From the NCBI GenBank assembly GCA_015680685.1, contig MNCI01002250.1:682522-724718 (forward strand): a DNA stretch of 42,197 nucleotides. Reading direction: 5' to 3'. Positions 20,002 through 29,955 of this stretch are shown piece by piece. The stretch comes from Gnetum montanum. Its lineage: Eukaryota > Streptophyta > Gnetopsida > Gnetales > Gnetaceae. A program made the translations under genes and the position numbers. Positions within the stretch are counted from its first letter, which is position 1. Each line of letters begins with the position of its first letter. Below the pieces are notes generated by a model. The model was not told where the DNA came from and made no database searches. It saw only the letters and a program-made list of their open reading frames with translations.

Positions 20002-20848
20002 CGTTGCGCTAAAGCCCATTCTGATTGTACTAGATATTGTCGGGGTTTTATGTTGTGTAAACCCCATCGTCCCCAATGTCCCTCCCCCGCACACGCCGTT
20101 GCAAGGGAAGGCCATATGGTTTCGACGGGATGCGCTAGAGTTTCTGCAGTTTTTGCTGCGCAACTATAGCGTCATTGTTTGGTCTGACCTCTCTGGCGAC
20201 GTCGCCGGTGCTCTTTTAGAGCACCTCCTGTCGGGTTTTACGCAAGGGATTCTGGCCTTTTTGACGGACGGGGCCATCGATACGAGCCATCCCGAGGACC
20301 GAGACCTTAGTGCCCAAGGCTTAAGGAGCTTAAACTGTATTTGGGAAATGGCTCGATTCAGCTGTTATCATGCATATAACACGCTGTTCGTGGCTCTCCA
20401 TGTCTCGACTTGTTTCCAGAACCCACAAGGCACGATGTACTATGCAGGCGGGTAAGCAAATTTTATTAACTGTCTATTTTTTTGTTGTTGTCGTTATATG
20501 TCTGTTATCGATGTGCAATGTAAGAGAATCCTAGGTGCAAAAATGTAAGATAAGCCAATGTTGTATGGTACAGGTTTTTTATCCATGACAACAGGTTAGT
20601 CGGAAATGGAGATACATTGTCATGGGCCGAAATAGTGATAAAGGTGTTTACCTCAACTAGCAACGTGCGCGCTGGTGTTATCGAGCAGGTTGGCTTTGAC
20701 ATGCGTGAGTACCCCACCCGCTACGCTAAGGCTTTTGAGAATTGCCAGAGACTTGGGTGGCTGCACGATGACTGGACCTTAGACTCGCCCCTTACCGTTG
20801 AGGACGTGCAGAGGAACTTACCGCCATTTCCTTTGCCATTTGGACCTG
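20002..20848 (+). other. FCP1/NIF-type (HAD) phosphatase-like domain, catalytic residues replaced
   Basis: Encoded by exons 2 and 3. Motif 1 reads ILIVLDIVGVLCC where active members have DxDG(T/V). Next is IWFRRDALEFLQFLLRNYSV followed by IVWSDL, the usual 'RP.l.eFL..l...y.v.vWss' block. Then GLRSLNCIWE, and NTLFVALHVSTCFQNPQGT, matching the family block NTLLIDDSP...NPp.T. The second Asp of motif 1 is Val and the Asp-Asp of the last block is Ala-Leu. Family members act on phosphoserine, for instance in the RNA polymerase II tail (FCP1, SCP). This one probably binds without catalysis. The fold assignment is from motif reading only. Confidence 0.65.
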
Positions 20849-21027
20849 GTGAGGCTGTTATATAGTGTAATATCGTTGTAAATTGTGGACATTGCGTAAT
20901 AGTGTTTTTGTTTGACTTGTGTTTCACGCTGTTCAGTTAGGGAATCCCGGGAGATTACTCTTACAATTTCCGGCCGCGAGGCGAACGCTGTCCTCTTTCG
21001 CTACAGCGACATCAAGGATGCACAGCG

Positions 21028-21189
21028 CTAGCTCGGCCACTCGGTGGCCCCAGTCGCGATGACCTCCAAGATCCAAGNNNNNNNNNNNNNNNNNNNNNNN
21101 NNNNNNNNNNNNNNNNNNNNNNNNNNNNNNNNNNNNNNNCTGGCTCGGCCACTCGGTGGCCCCAGTCGCGATGACCTCCAAGATCCAAG
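21028..21189. other. Assembly gap (62 n, 21078-21139) with duplicated flanks
   Basis: 21028-21077 and 21140-21189 are the same 50 bp except one base: tag at 21029-21031 against tgg at 21141-21143. The contig ends overlap, so the gap is probably artificial. The difference makes one copy carry an amber stop and the other Trp, so two alleles or two copies of the element may be mixed here. Confidence 0.88.
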
Positions 21190-24069
21190 TAGCAGGGCTA
21201 ATGCACCTATTTTTGGCTGCGACTCCTGATGTCCCCGCCAGTGAAATGCTAACCCTGGTCAACTCCTTCAACGAAAAGGCCGAGTGTTTCTGGATGCGCG
21301 TACACAACGTACGCGTAAGTTTTGACATTGACGCTCCGCTCTTCGCGGACCTATTTGGCGTCCCCTCAGACGGCCCTCCCATAAGTGAGAAGGCGAAGAG
21401 GAGCGTTACCTTCCAGGATTGGCTGAAGGAGTGGGTAAGGGTCCCGAAGGAGACTAAAGGGTTTCCCTGCGAAATATTCGAGATGGGCATTGCCAAGACA
21501 CTTTATCCCCTTTTTCGGGCCCGGACCTTCCCCAAAACTCTTTCGCAGGGGAAGTTCTTTTCTATAGAACAGACCTGTATTATGCGAGAGGTTCTAGAGG
21601 AGGGGACCCAGTTCAACTGGGCAAGCTATTTTGCCAAGGGACTGCGTAATGAGATGATCAAGCTTCGCAAGAAGCTTGAGTCCCATTTCAACGTGCATTA
21701 CGCCTTCTTCATAGCTTGCCTCCGATGGTTTGCTAAGTTTCTGGTCATCCAAAGGAATGGGGTCTGGGTGCAGCAAGACCGAGACCAACTGTCCAGACCT
21801 TCGATTGCCCACATCCTCATGGGCAAGATCCACCGGAAGGGATCGGGGAGTTGTTGTTTATAACGACTAAGGGTTTGGCGGTGCCCCAAGTGCGAGGTCT
21901 CGACAGCGTAGGCGGGATAATGCCTACTTACACTGGTGATGCTTTGCGAGGGAAACGCATGGCGGAAGAAATCGTAGAACCTGCAGCTCGACGTAAAAGG
22001 CTCCGTATAATCAAGGCCCCTGAGAGTGACGCAGGCCGAACTGTGGCGGTCAAAGTTCAGTGGAGTAAGCCTCCGCCTAGTAAGCATGAAGGAATTATAT
22101 TACGCAATGTTTGTTTTTTTTTTTTAGAGAGTGTGGAATGACATGCTAAGGTGTTGTGATGTAAATAATGAGAATTACAGAGGAACTAACCCCTGAGACG
22201 GGAGCAGTAGTATTACGTCGTGGGGAGGGGACCTCAATTTTGGAAGAAGAGGCCCCAGCCGTTAGCGCGAGCCGTGCGCAGGCTCTGGTGCGTGAAGAGG
22301 CCCCGGCTACTAGCGGGAGCCATGCACAGGACCGAGTACATGAGGAGGTCCCGGCCACTGGGACTAGCGACGCACAGACTCAAGTGCATGAAGAGGGAAA
22401 GGAGGTGGAAGATGTTGGCGAAGCTACCACTGTCACCGGTAGAGGTAATGAATGTGTTAGCAAGTTTACAAGATTTTATTAATAGATGAATTTTCTAACT
22501 GGATTACGCTACAGGAGAAGAGGATGTGTCCACGTCTGTCGCTGTGAGCAGAGCGTGGAGAGACTTCCCTGACAAATTTTCCTTCATGGAAGGCGTTGTC
22601 AGCGACATGATCGAGCGCCTGGAGCACCTCGAGCCTGGAGCTGGTACGTTATGGTCGTAATAAGTTTGTGATATCGCATAGTGGTAATATGTCATCAACG
22701 TTTGATGGTTATTTCTGTTAGGAGCTTGCCTCCGATGGGATCCCACGGAGCCCATTGATCTGGACATAGTGGAGCCACCATCCAATGAAGCAGCTATGCC
22801 ACGTCACATTTATGATGAACTGCGTAAATGTGTGTTACGCTCAACATGCTCCTTATGGGAAAGTAGGGGCGTAAATGAAAATCTATGGAAAAGGTTGCAG
22901 AGTTCAGAACAGAGGGTTGAGTCTCTAACCAAAGAGGTCGGAGACTTAAAATCACGATGCGACTTCCTACAGGCGTGGGCGACAGTGGACGAAGACTGGC
23001 ATACCACTATTGTTGACCACTCCCGGTATTAGATAGCCATCAAAAACAGCGTGCAGATCAGTCGAGCGTTAGTCAAACAGCGGATGCAGATAGAACTCCT
23101 AGCCCAGAAAAGCTGGGACTGGAGGGATTATTGTGCAAGCGTGCAAGAGTGGGGGCAGAAGGAGAAGGACCACAAGAACTTGTACAAGCGGGAGAGTATT
23201 GCTTATCAGAAACTCTACCGTGATCTTGCCATTAGGGCCCAGTCCTTGGAAGTCTTCCTGGACGTCATCGAAGCTTCCGAAGCTTTCAAGAAGTTCGAGG
23301 AGCAGGTGACTGTAAGTGCGTCCCCCGAAAGGACGATGACTCTCCCTGGGGGTCAGGCTACAATCCCTACTTTCTTCCTAGACCCACCCCATTAGAGCAG
23401 CGTGGAGAAAGGGAAAGTGAAGGCCAGAGTTGCCTTGGGAGAGGATGTATGGCCAGATCTAATGGAGGAAGAGATTATGGAGTGCTTGTGGGCTGGCCTG
23501 GACAAGCTTCCCTTTGCTGCAGAAGCAGGGCCGTCACAAGTAAGTTTATGCACGACTTAGTTTGCATTTCTAATTATAATGTTACGTCTTGTGAAGCTAA
23601 TGTGCTTACTGTATTTAGGTACCAACTGAGGATAGGGAAGGCGAACAAGCTGAGGAGTTAGCAGAGGAAGCAGCAGAAGCAGAAGAAGAAGCAGTGGAAG
23701 AGGAGGAGCACAGCGATGAAGAGCGTCCCCCCGTGGACCTGGCGCCAGAACAAGGACCTCACGAAGAAGAAGTTCTTCGTGAAAGACTGATTCCCAAAGA
23801 CGACGGCCCACTGGAGGACGATCCACTAGGGCTGGATCGGAATTTGAGAGATACTGGTGACAGCGGCAGTAAAGGAAATGCGTAATTGTAGTTTACGCAT
23901 AGTTTCATTGATGGTGAAGTGAAGCATTGTTTTGGGAATGACTAAAAAGGCGTGTTATAAAACCTGGTGGATGTTTCGGATGGCGGTTATATATATATTT
24001 TTTTTCTTTTGTGTTTTGACCTATAACGCATGGGAGTAATTGTTAAGGATTTCACCTAAGTTATAATGA

Positions 24070-24240
24070 CGGGGTGTAGTTGCTAGTTTAAGGCCATCGC
24101 GGGCCGTCATACGATTCTGTGAAGACTAGAGGCTAGTTTAGGGCCGTTGCGGGCCTACTGCGTAATCAAGCGTAAAGAGTCATAGTATACAATTTTGTGT
24201 AACTAGTTTAAGGCCGTTGTGGGCCATAGCGTAATACAGC
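24070..24240. repeat. Three 'agtttaaggcc' units between protease and the antisense gene
   Basis: 'ctagtttaaggccatcgcgggcc', 'ctagtttagggccgttgcggg' and 'ctagtttaaggccgttgtggg' at spacings of about 50-75 bp. They correspond to 4531-4585 in element A. They end about 220 bp from the protease stop. Confidence 0.7.
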
Positions 24241-24454
24241 AAGCGTAAATGATACTGGTACAGTATTTTGCATAATTATGCTAAAGTGATCAAGAAACGT
24301 GAATACCATGCATATGAAGAAGATAACAGTGTGAAGGTGAATGACCAGCGTAAGAACCGAAAACAAAAGTAAGGTGAAAATGCATGAAATAAAATTGCTA
24401 AGTCAGCACCATGATAACTCACTAAGACAGGATAATGTACGCAAGGACCATCGT

Positions 24455-25141
24455 TCAACCATTGATACGCAATTGTTTCTTGATGGCCTTTATGTTGAGC
24501 TTCGCGTAAGGGTGAGGAGACTTATGGTGTGACTCCTCTACACTGCTATCCGGAAATGGCAGGTCGGCCCAAGCTAGATAGTCATCATTGCTGTCAGCTT
24601 GTTGAAGGGTTTGGAGACAGGTTTGATCATCAGTTGTTTCTATCTCTGAACCCCATTCTTCTTCAAAGTTATTGACGGTCCTGGGGGTGATTTCGTCACC
24701 GCGTATCACGACCTCCCCTCCGGCATAGGGAAGATGTATCTCTTGGTGTATCGGTGACGAAACTGCCCTCAGCTGAGCTAACCACAACCTCCCCAAAATC
24801 AGGTTGAACCCTGGCATCTCCTCGACGACTAAGAAAGTGGCCTCTGTTGGGAATTGATCCCCTGCCACAAACTCAATACGCACCATCCCCTTGACCTGAA
24901 CCTGTGCCCCGTTGAACGATTTTACGCAGGCCATCGTCGTGGGCGTGATCTGGTCGACCAGACCCAACCTATCCACGATGGAATAGGGAATGACGTTGGT
25001 AGCTGCGCCATCATCCATGTGCACTCTCTGGATCCGGTATTGACCGACCCGGATAGTGATAAACATAGGTTCAGTTGTCACCTGACCTTTCTCAGGATCA
25101 TCTTTGATAGACCCATCGTGGAAGGTCAGCGAGGAAGGCAT
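24455..25141 (-). pseudogene. Element B protease (retropepsin)
   Basis: Protease part of the gag-protease polyprotein, an intact 228-codon frame. The active site reads VHMDDGAATNVIP (the first DG pair is catalytic in retropepsins; DDGA replaces the common DSGA/DTGA). The flap-distal motif is LILGRLWLAQ and the C-terminal tail has IHQEIHLPYAGGEVVI. The ATG at 25141 is convenient, but homology to element A shows the reading frame originally continued from 25383; a frame change at about 25160-25175 and a TAA just upstream break it. Downstream on the sense strand lie repeats and then the antisense gene rather than RT. Confidence 0.8.
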
Positions 25142-25944
25142 AGGTTACTCAGCTTCGGGAGGAAACATGACAGTATCGCTTCCTCCTTCGCTGGCAGGCT
25201 TTCATCCACTGATATGGATGTCAGCATGCGAACCATAGCCTCACGGTGTTCTCGAGACGTCATAAGCAGGTCATAAAGGCTCAGCGTTGTGTTTTTTTGT
25301 TTGAGAGCCTGTTTAACTTGCGTAAATGCGTCGAGGAGGTCCTTCTCCCAACTAGGTTGTTTTTCCCCCTTGTCTTCTTCCATTCAGCCCAAGAGACGAA
25401 TCTCTCGAGGTGGAACAGTGTTAGTCAAAGGGTTGCTCTTTTTCTTGCCAAGAGAAGGTGGTTGCGTTTCCGCACCTTTATCCTGCCCCTGAGGTACAGG
25501 TGAAGGCATAGAGGCCAAGGGCCTAGGCTTAGGGAAGTCGAGCGTAGAGTGGTCTTTCGTTGCGTTAACTAATGTGTTCTTTCCCTTTTGTTTGGGATGT
25601 GAGGGTTGACGCTTTTGGCTGGAGGTCTGCCCCTGCGTAAGAGGAGCAGCCTGTGGTTTTGATGCCCTGATAATGAAGGGCACCTTGGTCGTGGGCACGG
25701 ACGAGGCTGCGGCTTGACTATTGCTGCATGACTGAGAGTGTATCCGAGACGGTGCCCGTATAATGAAGGGCGACCTCGAGACCCCACTGGCTGCCAGTGA
25801 AATGGTTGGCCCCCTTTGTGAGTTGGCAGGGACACGCAAAACAAAAGGTTGTTTTGGTGGTTCCCTCCTCTCACTGTCCGTACTTACCACAGTGATTGTA
25901 TAAGGATCATCGTTTGCATTCAACGGGTCCTTATATACGTGCAA
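25126..25944 (-). pseudogene. Element B gag-protease linker
   Basis: Same frame as the C-terminal half of gag. Basic and proline-rich with PFVLRVPANS, SPFIIRAPSR, VPFIIRASKP, then LKQKNTTLSLYDLLM. A TGA at 25384-25386 splits it, and stops also separate it from gag (TAA at 26011 and a TAG near 25945). The same order of motifs occurs in element A, which supports a single polyprotein. Confidence 0.65.
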
Positions 25945-26010
25945 TGTCTAGTTTTCTAGACGTGTCGGGTTGTTACTGTCTAACTTGAGTGAACCGTCAT
26001 CCAGCATACG

Positions 26011-28093
26011 TTAAATGTCATCTTTCAACGCCCAGCAGTAATCCGTATCATGACCACACAGCTGGTGGTAATCACAGAAATGGTCCAGCCTAAAAGATCT
26101 TGGAACTGGTGGTTCGTTAGGTAAGGTTAGAGAAGGGTTCTTCAGCAGTTCACAATGACGTCTGTGATGCTTCAGAGTCTCCTCAGACACCTTCTTAGGT
26201 TGAATGTGCCCTGCCCCTAACAGTTGTTTCAGTAATTCAGAATGCTTTACAGGTAATGCCGTGTACTTTGAGCGATCCTTACGCTCAAAGTTTGGCCTAG
26301 GCTGGGGGGGCCCTTCAGGGGTAGTTGCGTCTTGACTAGTGCCAGCACCAGGCGTGGTCTCAGGTGGCGCCATGGGTGCCTTCTTGTTCTTAATCTTTGT
26401 ACTCTCAGTCACTGCAGCTACTATCGTTGTCACTGCTTTCTCTTTGTCTTTGCTCTTGTTATGTGCATTCCTGTTGTGCATTCCTGTAGGTGACATACGC
26501 CAGGTCTTTGCTGGCCTCCGCAGCATCTTGGATGCTTCTAGTTTGAGCGAAGGCCTGGTGTAGAGAGTTGGGGGAAAGATAATACAGCTTTGACTTAATA
26601 AAGTCATTGATTGCTCCCTTGAATATAGCAAGTAGATGTGAATCCGCAATTGGCTCGTGGATCTCATTCAAGATAGCATTCCAACGCTGTATAAACCTTT
26701 GGACAGGCTCGAGTGGGTCTTGTTTCACCCCCATGAGCTGATCCAATGTGACTTCCGATTTCAAGTTGTATTTGAAGCGGGTCACAAATTGGGTCAGCAG
26801 CTCTTCCAAGGTTGAGATGGAAGAGCGTGGGAGGGCTCGGTACCAATTCAAAGCTTTCCCTGTTAAGGACATTGCAAAGACTAGGATGATGGTGTGTGGC
26901 CACTGTTGCAATAACAAGGACTCAGACCTGAACGTGACCAAGTGAGCATTGGGATCTCCCTCTCCATTGTACTTGGTAAAATGAGGCAGATACATCCCTG
27001 GCGGTAACGAAAGCATAGGGACCGCTGGACTAATCGGATCATCCTGGTAAAAGTCCATGATCTGAATAGTATCAGAACCAGCGGCTTTCAGGCGTCGAAC
27101 CTCCTCGATGAAAGTCTGTATAAGCTGGAAGGCTTGGTCTAGACCCGTTGACGGAGGTGTCTGTGTAGAAGGCATAGGAGGTTGGACCAGGAGGGAGCCG
27201 CAAGGGAACAGAAATGACGAGATAGGTTGACAGGCTGCTTGTGGGGCGAGGATCCCTACAGGCGGAGGGGCATGTGAAGACCACCACCCACTGGTTTGCG
27301 AAGAGGGGTTAGCCGCTGCCTACTGCGTAAGATAGGGATAGGTATACTGTGGGATCCCCTGTGGAACTTGCATTGCAGGTGCAACCAGGGGTTGCACGCC
27401 ATAGACCACAGACTGGGTATGTTGCGCCGCCAGGTTAGCCCACTGACCTGCGGCAGGCTGTTGGATGTATGTTTGTGGCTGAACAGTTGTGGTGATCTGT
27501 TGAGTTGGACTGGGCAGAAGCGACAAGGTCTGCACCGGGCGCGTTACAGATATGTTGTGGGGTTGTATCTGAGGGATGAAATGGGGCGCGGTGGTCACCG
27601 GGATCACCACTGGGATGCTAAGTACCCGTGGTGACGAAACCACCCCCGTGTTATTATGCGGTATTTGTGCTTGCAGCCCAGACGGCTGCGCGGTGGCCTA
27701 CAGCATGGCAGGGAAATGCATCTGTGCGGTCACGGCTAAGTCAAGAGGAGCGGCCTCTCCGTTGAAAGGAAACAAGGGATTTATGTACGTTTGGGGGCTC
27801 AGAGTATGGAACGAATGTTTCGACTGGGCTGCCAATTCATCCTCTTCCTCTTCCCCATGCTGGGGCTCCACCACAGCTTGTGCTGCCTGGCCCTTGGCCA
27901 TGACCAACTGTGTAATGAGTTCATGTTGGTGTTCAGTCAAGGGAATGATGTCGTAAGCTGTTGGCTTGAAATCATGGCCCCCTCGGTGAACCACCTCAAA
28001 GTTTCATTTCGCTTTGAATTCGGCTCGGCTAAGAGCCAACTTCACCTGGATCTTAACACATATAAAGTTGTATTCTTCAGGGGTTATAACCAT
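26011..28093 (-). pseudogene. gag: Element B gag
   Basis: Capsid/nucleocapsid protein. I choose the ATG at 28093 (MVITPEEYNF) since the equivalent segment in A (EQYNFVYAKIQ) follows its start. An N-terminal part with YDIIPLTEHQHEL leads into a proline/Gln-rich linker, then the capsid core (YQDDPISPAVP, FTKYNGEGDPNAHLVTF, ALNWYRALP, LEELLTQFVTRFKYN, HLLAIFKGAINDFIKSKLYY), a basic region (FERKDRSKYTALP) and a terminal knuckle-like CDYH..CGHDTDYC. Breaks: TGA 28004-28006, TAG 27698-27700, TAG 27320-27322, a 13-bp tandem duplication at 26462-26487 shifting the frame, and TAA at 26011. Confidence 0.88.
26462..26487. repeat. 13-bp tandem duplication causing the gag frameshift
   Basis: tgtgcattcctgt at 26462-26474 is repeated exactly at 26475-26487. 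Thirteen bases are not a multiple of three, and the gag frame changes exactly here. Element A has a single copy in the equivalent place (AYRNQNAHKKN). Confidence 0.85.
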
Positions 28094-28467
28094 GAAGATG
28101 GGCTATTTTGCCTGAAGCCTCAATGAACGGCGCAATGGCCCCTAAGATCCTGTTGCGCCAGGAGCTGGTCTTGTGACTGCAATAGGGTTCATAGATGCGG
28201 CACCCAAATCGACAAGGACCATGGCGGTTGTGATTGTGTAAAAGGAATCCATTGATGAGATTGACTGTGACTGGTAATCGAATCTAAAAAATGGCTGGCA
28301 ATAAGATCACAAATAGGGTTTCTACCCTGTAGGATTCCAAAGGAATCGTTGCTGAAACCGATCTACACCACACGAACTATTGTAAGCTTCCCTGGAGGTA
28401 TTACATTTACGATTTTGGGTATAGATTGCTAACAGGGCTACCCGAAAAAGACGGATCAGAACCTAAG
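28094..28467. other. Element B leader between primer-binding site and gag
   Basis: No coding signal recognised. It would form the untranslated leader of the genomic RNA, where packaging signals are expected in LTR elements. Confidence 0.5.
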
Positions 28468-28487
28468 AGGCCCTCCTTCTAGCGCCA
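28468..28487 (-). promoter_or_regulatory. Primer-binding site, element B
   Basis: Minus strand tggcgctagaaggagggcct, six bases inside the 5' LTR. It is the same site as in element A with an intact CG. The priming tRNA was not identified. Confidence 0.75.
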
Positions 28488-28493
28488 GAAAAC

Positions 28494-29829
28494 TGTAACG
28501 ACGGAAAACGTCGACAGCTAGAAAATACCGAACAAATTTCGTGTACACAGTTCTAACCACGGATCCGNAAACGAGGGGAAAACGATGTAGATGAATTACA
28601 ACGATGATAACGTTAAACACGATAAGAGGAGGCTGACATAAGAGAAACACGTAGTTTCAAGATCTACGCTTTGACTTGAAGAATGTATATTTTATATATT
28701 TCGTTACACTGGGGAGACCCCGATTACTGGATGTGAAGCAAGCACAAAACAACAAGAAAACTTTCCAAACAGAAGTCCGATCTACCTCGTGGGCTAAAGC
28801 CGGGATGCAAGGAAGGTCAAGCTCTGACGTCTACCGATCAACTATTTCTGACCAATAGAGTCTTCCCTAGCAGAACGATTACTCCTGTCGCCGGTGCTCA
28901 AAGCGAACTGTGCTCTGTTTCTGCTATAAGGTGATGCTATCAACAATCGCCAAAGCACTGCTCTTTGTATCTCTGCTCAAAAGCGATAAGTGCTCCAGTG
29001 CTCAGAAAAAAAATGCCTTTGCTTCTCTGTTTTGCCAACCCCTGTATCTTTGTCAACTGGGGTATTTATAGGCTGCGACGCTCTGTGGAAAAGGCGCAAC
29101 CCTGGTGACGTGTGTCCCGAGTGTTTCGGGCACTGTTGGTTTGACCATTTTTGCATCAAACTTCATGACTACGCACAATACGCTCGTTCGCGTATTGTGC
29201 GTGTGAAGAAGAGGTGCACGTCGAGCATGTCTCAACTGTCTTTGAGTTATATTACGCTCATTCACACTGCGTTGCGTGTATGAGCGTAACGTAACATGGA
29301 AACAAGGGATTCAAGCTATTTTACGCTTTCTTACGCAGCCGCGCGTAATGAAGCGTAGAACAATGTTTAGCTTGACGACGCAATACGCTGTGATACGCTA
29401 CGTTGCGTGATGAGCGTATGATGAGAAATCGCATTTTCTTAGACTTTGCCCTTGACTGTTCTGGAGCTTATTACGCTGTCGTGCATAGCAGAGCGTAAAC
29501 CTAGCCTTGAACAAAAGACTTAGCAAAATACACAAGAAGTCGCATATCGCACTGCTTAAGCTTCTCCCTATGCCGAAGCAACTATCCTTCTGATGCCGGA
29601 CTGTGTTTAAGCAAAATCACGCTAAGCGCCATTAAGCTACGTTGCGTGATATAGCGTAAACAGAAAAAGCATAGAAAGATTAGGAATCTGCACAAGAAGT
29701 TGAGGACTTGATGCTACGCGCCTCTTGGTGTTGCTCTGTCTTATTCTCCCTTCTGGAATTCTGACATGCGCCCTTGCTTGAATTGCGAATCTTTGCCTGA
29801 GGCCGACTTGCAATTTTCACGGTGTTTCA
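28494..29829 (-). mobile_element. Element B 5' LTR (right)
   Basis: Starts tgtaacgacgg and ends ggtgtttca, next to tctag. Only scattered differences from 12618-14077 are visible. The n at 28568 replaces about 124 bp present in the left LTR (the block with 'gtgcgagggctatgctgg'), so the shorter length is an assembly effect. It contains a TATA box (29063-29072, minus) and the five hairpins. Confidence 0.92.
29063..29072 (-). promoter_or_regulatory. TATA box in element B 5' LTR
   Basis: Minus strand cctataaata. Transcription would run leftwards into gag through the hairpin-free first part of the LTR (28494-29040). Confidence 0.6.
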
Positions 29830-29834
29830 TCTAG
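29830..29834. repeat. Target-site duplication, right, element B (tctag)
   Basis: Exact match to 12613-12617. Confidence 0.92.
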
Positions 29835-29955
29835 TATTAGTGAATATTATTTATATCATTGGATGAACTCAAAGTTATCACTTTTACATGATATATAACT
29901 ACTAAGCACACTGATAATTTTATTTGTTTTGCAAAATGTCTTCTTCTCCTCACAG

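Larger units (their letters stand above)
19611..23885 (+). pseudogene. Eight-exon antisense accessory gene inside element B
   Basis: Plus-strand gene lying between protease and RT of B, opposite to gag-pol. Exons I infer: 19611-19729, 20002-20451, 20574-20848, 20937-22079, 22181-22444, 22515-22643, 22722-23539, 23619-23885. Every intron is GT-AG and all phases agree; the stop is TAA at 23883. Corrected for the gap duplication it is about 1,100 codons. Exon 1 is basic (MAPKVKRKNAK). Exons 2-3 form an FCP1-like domain. Exon 4 encodes an unrecognised domain (VSFDIDAPLFADLFGVP; FFSIEQTCIMREVLEEG). Exon 5 has three 16-residue repeats (EEAPAT... type). Exons 6-8 are helical and end acidic (EEAAEAEEEAVEEEE). 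Breaks: TAG at 21029 (TGG in the copy across the gap), 23030 and 23393, and a one-base frame change near 21830-21850. It may be a captured host gene or a lineage-specific accessory ORF. Confidence 0.8.
12618..29829 (-). mobile_element. Element B: 17.2-kb Tat/Ogre-lineage Ty3/gypsy retrotransposon
   Basis: LTRs 12618-14077 and 28494-29829, duplication tctag, primer-binding site at 28468-28487 and polypurine tract at 14078-14090 on the minus strand. Sense order is gag, protease, a 5-kb interval holding an antisense spliced gene, RT, RNase H, second RNase H, integrase, then a 30-bp repeat array and 3' UTR. A second RNase H between the RT-linked RNase H and integrase is the established hallmark of the Tat lineage (Ogre, Retand, Grande). 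The two LTRs are very similar and CpG is well kept, so it is the youngest insertion here. Pol and gag carry premature stops, so this copy is not autonomous. Confidence 0.93.

Noticed and set aside
19211-24454. Antisense gene as part of a separate nested transposon inserted into element B
   Set aside because: I found no LTRs, terminal inverted repeats or target duplication at its borders. Absence of evidence only; a decayed insertion cannot be excluded.
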